Source of the DNA: Deinococcus multiflagellatus
GTDB taxonomy: Bacteria; Deinococcota; Deinococci; Deinococcales; Deinococcaceae
NCBI RefSeq assembly: GCF_020166415.1
Contig: NZ_JAIQXV010000015.1
Span: 61,127-125,126 of the forward strand
Length of the DNA stretch: 64,000 bases
Direction: 5' to 3'
The translations under genes and the position numbers were made by a program. Shown one piece after another: positions 57,928 through 64,000 of the stretch; position 1 is the first letter of the stretch; the number at the start of each line of letters is the position of its first letter. Below the pieces are notes generated by a model. That model saw only the letters and a program-made list of their open reading frames with translations. It was not told the DNA's origin and did no database searches.

Positions 57928-58036
57928 GCTCAGCCAGTGGGGGGCAAAAAGACTGTTGCTGGCGGCGTGTGCAGAGCTGCCCTGGGCCAGCTTTTGTATA
58001 GCCCCAACCTCTTCGAGCTGGCCTGATTCCAAAAAC

Positions 58037-58098
58037 AAAAAATCCGCCTTGCTCGGCGGTGATGAAAACAAGATAACGCGGTATGCAGGCGGGGTCAA
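58037..58098 (-). promoter_or_regulatory. Promoter-terminator cassette, copy 3
   Basis: Minus strand: TTGACC (58098-58093), 17-base spacer with TGCATACCGCG, TATCTT (58075-58070), ten bases, hairpin CCGCC-loop-GGCGG (58059-58044) and TTTTTT. About 80-85% identical to copy 2 by eye, with changes in the loop that leave pairing intact. Confidence 0.78.
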
Positions 58099-58271
58099 GG
58101 TCAGCCAGCGGGGTCGAAAAAAACCGTGCAGGAGAAACGGAATCTCACTGTTTCCCTATCGTCGTATGCACTTGTCCTCCTGCCTGATCACGGGGCGATC
58201 ACGGGGCCGCCCCTAAGGTGCTGGCAGTTCCCCGGGCCCCACAGGGCGCCCACTCCACAGGAGGCACCACC

Positions 58272-58679
58272 ATGAACAGACTGCTGACCCTTGCTTCGCT
58301 GACCCTCTGCGCCGCTGTGCTGGGCACCGCCCACGCCAGCTGCGCCGCCCCCAAGGACATGAACGGCGTGTGGCGCGCCAACGACGGCGGCACCTACTAC
58401 GTGCGGCAACTGGGCAATCAGGTGTGGTGGGTGGGCATGAGCAGCGACAGCGGCAAGTCGTGGACCAACGTGTTTCACGGCACCCGCACCGGCAACACCG
58501 TCAAGGGCACCTGGGCCGATGTGCCGCGCGGCCAGATCAGCAGTGGCGGCAGCATGACCCTGACCCTCAGCGGCGTGAACAGCGTGCTGGGCTTCAAGCG
58601 CACGGCCGCCACCGGCAACTTTGGCGGCTCTACGTGGTACATGCCCTGCGACGACGTGATTCTGAACCCGGTGCCTTAA
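58272..58679 (+). CDS. Small secreted protein
   Basis: A 135-residue protein with a signal peptide (NRLLTLASLTLCAAVLGTAHA). The mature part is a compact beta-rich domain (MNGVWRANDGGTYYVRQLGNQVWWVGMSSDSGKSWTNVFHGT... GTWADVPRG) with two Cys (start and near the end) that could form a disulphide. The pattern of G-W-x-x-N/D-G-G-x-Y is reminiscent of small lipocalin-like or META-type barrels, but no family is certain. An AGGAGGC site precedes the ATG. Confidence 0.8.
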   Translation: MNRLLTLASLTLCAAVLGTAHASCAAPKDMNGVWRANDGGTYYVRQLGNQVWWVGMSSDSGKSWTNVFHGTRTGNTVKGTWADVPRGQISSGGSMTLTLSGVNSVLGFKRTAATGNFGGSTWYMPCDDVILNPVP

Positions 58680-58905
58680 AGGCAGGCTGGGGCGGGCGGC
58701 TGGGGGCGCTGGCCGGCGCCTGGCCGCCCGAAGTTGTGTTTCTCTGGGAAGACCGGCTCTCCCTGGCCAAGCCCCGCTTGCCCCTTGCGCCCCCGTGCTA
58801 GACTCTCCTTTCGTTGGCGACTTCTCGCCGTGAGAAGACCGGCCAGTTTCGGCGGACCCCAGGCAGACGCCGCCCAGGGTCCGACACCGCAAAGGAGCGT
58901 CACAA

Positions 58906-60225
<1,320 letters not shown>

Positions 60226-60272
60226 AAGAAAGTGTTGGGACGCGGCTCTTGCATTTAAGAGTCGCGTCCCAC

Positions 60273-60821
60273 TTACATGTAGCCAGCGCGCATAAGGCCG
60301 ATCTCGTCAAGCCAGACCGAGTAGATGGCAATAGGGCGGCCGTCTGGGTCAGTGATTCTGAGGCAACAGGGATCAAGCTCATTCTCCTCGATCTCGACAG
60401 GAATACCCATTTGCTCAAGGGGAGCGATCAGAAGCCGAAAATTAATCTTGGAGTTGAAACAGAGTTCAGAACCCTCCCTGACATCACAGCTGTCATCTGA
60501 CTTTGTGATTGTTAAGTCCATACCCTTTGACCGTAAAATGTAGTACCAACCCGCACGCTGGACGATTCGAAAGCCCAGCTTCTGATAGAAAAGGGCGCAC
60601 GTGGCTGGATCGCGACTTTCGAGCAGCAAAGAGGGTGTGAATTCTGCCAATGGTTCAAAGAAGGCCCAGTTGAGGGGTGAGCTGGCGCGGTTCTCCTGCA
60701 AGGTGAGGCTTTGATAGATGGCACTGGTGAGCCAATCTTCAACGGATTGATCTGGCTCAAGCGCACTCTGAACCTCTTTCAGGAGGTGAATGGGGAGAGC
60801 AACAGTGCGGGTCTCGTCCAT
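60273..60821 (-). CDS. Ribbon-helix-helix-like / VOC fusion protein
   Basis: A 182-residue protein. Residues 1-42 (TRTVALPIHLLKEVQSALEPDQSVEDWLTSAIYQSL) look like a CopG-type ribbon-helix-helix. Residues ~55-175 form a VOC (glyoxalase/bleomycin-resistance) domain: PSLLLESRDPATCALFYQKLGFRIVQRAGWYYILRSKGMDLTI and CCLRITDPDGRPIAIYSVWLDE. Metal-ligand positions cannot be confirmed. Lower G+C than neighbours suggests transfer. TACACT lies nine bases before the ATG; divergent from the peroxiredoxin gene. Confidence 0.75.
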   Translation of the reverse strand: MDETRTVALPIHLLKEVQSALEPDQSVEDWLTSAIYQSLTLQENRASSPLNWAFFEPLAEFTPSLLLESRDPATCALFYQKLGFRIVQRAGWYYILRSKGMDLTITKSDDSCDVREGSELCFNSKINFRLLIAPLEQMGIPVEIEENELDPCCLRITDPDGRPIAIYSVWLDEIGLMRAGYM

Positions 60822-60856
60822 ATGCCTGTCAGTGTAGGGTGGCCTATCCTGCCCCC

Positions 60857-61414
60857 ATGACGGACCTGCATGCCCTCCCCGCCGACCTGCCCGCGCCCGT
60901 GGACGACGGCGCCTGCGCCCACCTGCCGGGCCAGCGGCTGCCAGCTGCGCCCCTGCCGGGCACCGACGGGCGGTCCCACGATCTGTCGGCCTTGCCGGGC
61001 CGCACGGTGGTGTACGTGTACCCCAAAACAGGTCGCCCCGATGGAGCCATGCCGGACGACTGGGACCAGATCCCCGGCGCCCGGGGCTGTACCCCACAAA
61101 GCTGCGCGTTTCGGGACCACCACGCCGAACTTCAGGCTGCAGACGCGCGGGTCTTTGGCCTGAGCGTGCAGCCCACCCCCTATCAACAGGAGGCTGCTGA
61201 ACGCTTGCACCTGCCTTTCCCATTGCTTTCGGATGAAGAGGGAACCTGGAGCCGCGCCCTGGGCCTCCCCACCTTCGAGGCCGGCGGCGAAACCCTGCTG
61301 CGCCGCGTGACCCTGATCCTGCGGGACGGCGTAATCGAGCACGTCTTCTACCCCGTCTTCCCCCCAGACCGCAACGCCGCCGACGTGCTGGCGTGGCTGG
61401 CGGCTCACCCCTAA
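60857..61414 (+). CDS. Peroxiredoxin
   Basis: A 185-residue AhpC/TSA-family peroxiredoxin: LPGRTVVYVYPKTGRPDG, PGARGCTPQSCAFRDHHAELQ with the likely peroxidatic Cys and a second Cys five residues later (as in BCP/PrxQ), VFGLSVQPTPYQQEAAERLHLPFPLLSDEEGTWSRALGLPTF. The ATG at 60857 follows TATCCT by six bases (leaderless). It reduces hydroperoxides; cytoplasmic. Confidence 0.9.
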   Translation: MTDLHALPADLPAPVDDGACAHLPGQRLPAAPLPGTDGRSHDLSALPGRTVVYVYPKTGRPDGAMPDDWDQIPGARGCTPQSCAFRDHHAELQAADARVFGLSVQPTPYQQEAAERLHLPFPLLSDEEGTWSRALGLPTFEAGGETLLRRVTLILRDGVIEHVFYPVFPPDRNAADVLAWLAAHP

Positions 61415-61481
61415 CGCCAGAAGCGGAGGCCCCCGCCCCCGCTCCTTTCTCCATCACCCATCACCTTTCACCCATCCACCC

Positions 61482-63281
61482 TCACGGCTGGTACGTCTTC
61501 GTGATCCCCCCGTAGCCGCTCAGGCCACGCGTGCGGTAAAAGACGAGGCTGATCGGCAGGTTCGAGCCGCTGCTGGGCACGAAGTCAATGTTCAGGCGGT
61601 CGGACTGCGCGCGCCACAGCAGCACCGGTTCGTCGGGCTTCAGGGCGTTGCCGGTGCGCGGCAGCTTGATCGTCTGGGTGATGGGGCCGTCCTGGATATT
61701 CATGGCCCCCCGGTACAGACCGCCGCGGGGGCTCAGGGCCACGGCAGTGCCGGCCGCGCCGTTCACTTCCAGGTCGTACAGCACGCCGTAATTGCCCGCC
61801 AGCCGCACCCCCTGGCCCGTCAGGGCGTCGGTGCCCGTCAGGGCGGGGTCCACCTGTCCGTCGCCAATCACAATGCGGGTGGGGAGCGCGCCCAGGTTCA
61901 CGCGCAGGGTGCGCACGGCCTGTGGAAAGGTGCCGCGCACATGGCGTCCGTCGGGCTTCAGGTAGGGCAACTGCTGGGCCACCTGCGCGGTGGGCGGCAG
62001 GCCGTCTTCCAGAATCAGAAAGGTCAGGTCCACCCGGCCTGAGGTGCTCAGGTCCTGCATGACGTTCACGCCGCTGCCCGGGTTCAGGGTGGGGCTGGCG
62101 TACACGGCCGCCGCCTGCCCCGGGGCCAGGGTCAGGGTGGTGCCGCCGCCCGAGGCGAAGTATTCCAGCAGGGTCACCTGCCCCAGAATGCTTTCCAGGC
62201 GGGTGGGCGCCGTTTCACCGAGGCGCTCGGTGCGCACTTCCACGGGACGGCTTTCCAGGTTGCGGGCCATCACGTACAGCCGCGCGGGCTTGCCCAGGCC
62301 GTTCAGGTGGTAGGCCAGCAGCCGGGCCCGGCCCGCCACGCTGTCCTGGTACAGAATGCCGCTCTGGTCGGGCACCTCGGGGCTGTCGCTGAACAGCAGT
62401 GGGTAGCTGGGCCCCTCCACCGGGGTCGCCAGCGCCGAGGGGTAGGTCAGGATCTGCGGGTCGGGAAACGCGTCGCCGGGCTGGGCATACTTCAGGGCGT
62501 AAGTCAGCGGCGTATCGATGGGCGTGCCCTCCACGCGGATGGTGCGGGTAAAGGGCGCGCTTTGCAGGCCGCGGCTGTTGGTGACCGTCAGGCCAATGGT
62601 GTAGGTGCCCGGCTGAAAGAACACCTCCTGGCGGCCGTTCCACTTGCGCGCGGTGATATCGGCGCCGTCCGGGTCAAAGGGATATTCGGTGTACACCACC
62701 CGTTCGCCGGGGGCATAAACCGTCTTGTCGGTGGAAAAGCGGGCCTGCGGGATCAGCGGATTGCCGCCGTCGCGCAGCGCGGTCAGCGTAAAGGTGCGGC
62801 CATCATCGGTGGTCAGGTTGGCGTTCAGGGCGTCGGCTAGGGTGCGCGCGCTCACGTAGGTCACGCCGCCTACCAGGGCCACGGTCCCGGCGGGCTGCGG
62901 CACCCCAGCCAGCGCCGCGGTGTTGGCGCGGGTGTCAATGCTCAGGCGGGCCAGTTGCACCACACTGCCGTTGCCGGGCATGGTCTGGCCCAGCAGGGCC
63001 GCTGTTTCGCGCAGCGGCAGCATGGTGCGCCCGCCCAGCAGCCGGGGCGGGGCCAGCCACTGGGTGGGGGTGCCGTTCAGATAGGCTGCGCGGTCATCCG
63101 GCGTAAAGGTCAGCTGCACCGACCCCAGCAGGGGCTGCGCCGCGTGGGCCGCGGGCGCCGCCAGGGTCAAGGTCAGGGCCGGGGCCGCCGGGGCCAGCAG
63201 GCCCAGCAGGGCCAGGGCGCGCGTTCGGAAGCGCTGGGCCGCCAGGGGCGACAGGGAAAGGGGCAGACGGGCAAACCGCAT
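61482..63281 (-). CDS. Secreted protein with copper-amine-oxidase-N-like domain
   Basis: A 599-residue exported protein. After the signal peptide (about residues 1-48) comes a domain like the CAO N-terminal domain used in many bacterial surface proteins: VQLTFTPDDRAAYLNGTPTQWLAPPRLLGGRTMLPLRETAALLG, ending near TYVSARTLADALN. A PKD-like segment (ARFSTDKTVYAPGERVVYTEYPFDPDGADITARKWNGRQEVFFQPGTYTIGLTVTNSRG) follows, then a long beta-rich region. CATACT is six bases before the ATG at 63281, which selects this start over one seven codons upstream. Function unknown; probably envelope-associated. Confidence 0.82.
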   Translation of the reverse strand: MRFARLPLSLSPLAAQRFRTRALALLGLLAPAAPALTLTLAAPAAHAAQPLLGSVQLTFTPDDRAAYLNGTPTQWLAPPRLLGGRTMLPLRETAALLGQTMPGNGSVVQLARLSIDTRANTAALAGVPQPAGTVALVGGVTYVSARTLADALNANLTTDDGRTFTLTALRDGGNPLIPQARFSTDKTVYAPGERVVYTEYPFDPDGADITARKWNGRQEVFFQPGTYTIGLTVTNSRGLQSAPFTRTIRVEGTPIDTPLTYALKYAQPGDAFPDPQILTYPSALATPVEGPSYPLLFSDSPEVPDQSGILYQDSVAGRARLLAYHLNGLGKPARLYVMARNLESRPVEVRTERLGETAPTRLESILGQVTLLEYFASGGGTTLTLAPGQAAAVYASPTLNPGSGVNVMQDLSTSGRVDLTFLILEDGLPPTAQVAQQLPYLKPDGRHVRGTFPQAVRTLRVNLGALPTRIVIGDGQVDPALTGTDALTGQGVRLAGNYGVLYDLEVNGAAGTAVALSPRGGLYRGAMNIQDGPITQTIKLPRTGNALKPDEPVLLWRAQSDRLNIDFVPSSGSNLPISLVFYRTRGLSGYGGITKTYQP

Positions 63282-63442
63282 CCGCCGAGTATGGCCCGCC
63301 AAGCTGACGCGCGTCTTCCGTGACGTCCCGGCCGCGCCCCGCCTGACCGTACCCTTAAGGAGACAACCCTGGGAAGGTCCCTCGCAATTGGCCCGGTGGC
63401 GCTCCCCCTACACTGGGGCATGGTCCCAAACAGGAGAGGCGC

Positions 63443-64000
<558 letters not shown>

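Larger units (their letters stand above)
57836..58271. other. Intergenic region with a duplicated cassette
   Basis: No gene. It holds two near-identical ~95-base units 171 bases apart, each a minus-strand promoter-terminator cassette (next entries), plus the start region of a plus-strand secreted-protein gene with AGGAGGC site at 58258-58264. Confidence 0.7.

Noticed and set aside
57866..58098. Reading the duplicated units as a CRISPR array
   Set aside because: Only two copies, ~95-base units with a single unrelated spacer, and an internal promoter-terminator structure; no cas genes.

Overview
The window is GC-rich chromosomal DNA (about 68-70% G+C by eye) from a Deinococcus species. The strongest marker is a full-length ddrC, a DNA-damage-response gene known only from Deinococcus, with a recognisable radiation/desiccation response motif in front of it. 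Supporting signs are an HU protein with a long basic N-terminal tail, a large number of genes whose -10 hexamer lies only 5-9 bases upstream of the start codon (leaderless mRNAs), and many 1-4 base gene overlaps.

Layout. 1-9 kb: surE, two lipoproteins (one a secreted endonuclease/exonuclease/phosphatase-fold enzyme), a DUF1989 protein next to a GntA/YqcI haem N-hydroxylase homologue, a decayed IS5-family transposase abutting a small DUF3349 gene, and a PadR-controlled membrane-protein operon. 9-18 kb: LysM-M23 peptidase with a small monooxygenase-like protein, truA, two methyltransferases (one apparently frameshifted), tRNA-Asp and tRNA-Phe, a metallophosphoesterase, a short protein with a DdrA/Rad52-like layout, and a penicillin-acylase-family hydrolase. 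18-29 kb: secreted acidic protein, MFS transporter, a tightly overlapping TPR protein-ubiX-ispD-ispE operon, a divergent PlsY-like protein, a TetR-controlled ABM/SRPBCC pair, and a ThiF-like E1 enzyme. 29-40 kb: HU, gmk, a macro-domain protein, ddrC, lptF-lptG, an HxlR regulator facing an NmrA-like reductase and a quinone oxidoreductase, an RNase H-like protein and a zinc-knuckle SDR.

40-54 kb: two unusual compact tRNA-like genes (anticodons GCA and UGC), pta-ackA, a three-gene operon headed by a 1092-residue DUF4157 (eCIS core domain) protein, and a four-gene overlapping operon (roadblock/LC7 protein, membrane protein, coiled-coil protein, tsaE). 53.5-64 kb: tRNA-Arg, corA facing crcB-xseA, a lipoprotein, a rhodanese, two copies of a promoter-plus-terminator cassette (a third copy lies at 32.3 kb), a secreted protein, der, a ribbon-helix-helix/VOC protein facing a peroxiredoxin, a large secreted protein, and the start of ftsH.

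Most of the window is ordinary housekeeping DNA. The parts most likely to hold something undescribed are the three promoter-terminator cassettes, the two leaderless-looking tRNA-like genes, the DUF4157 operon, the roadblock/coiled-coil operon and the GntA-DUF1989 pair. All family assignments are from reading the translated sequence; no database search was possible.
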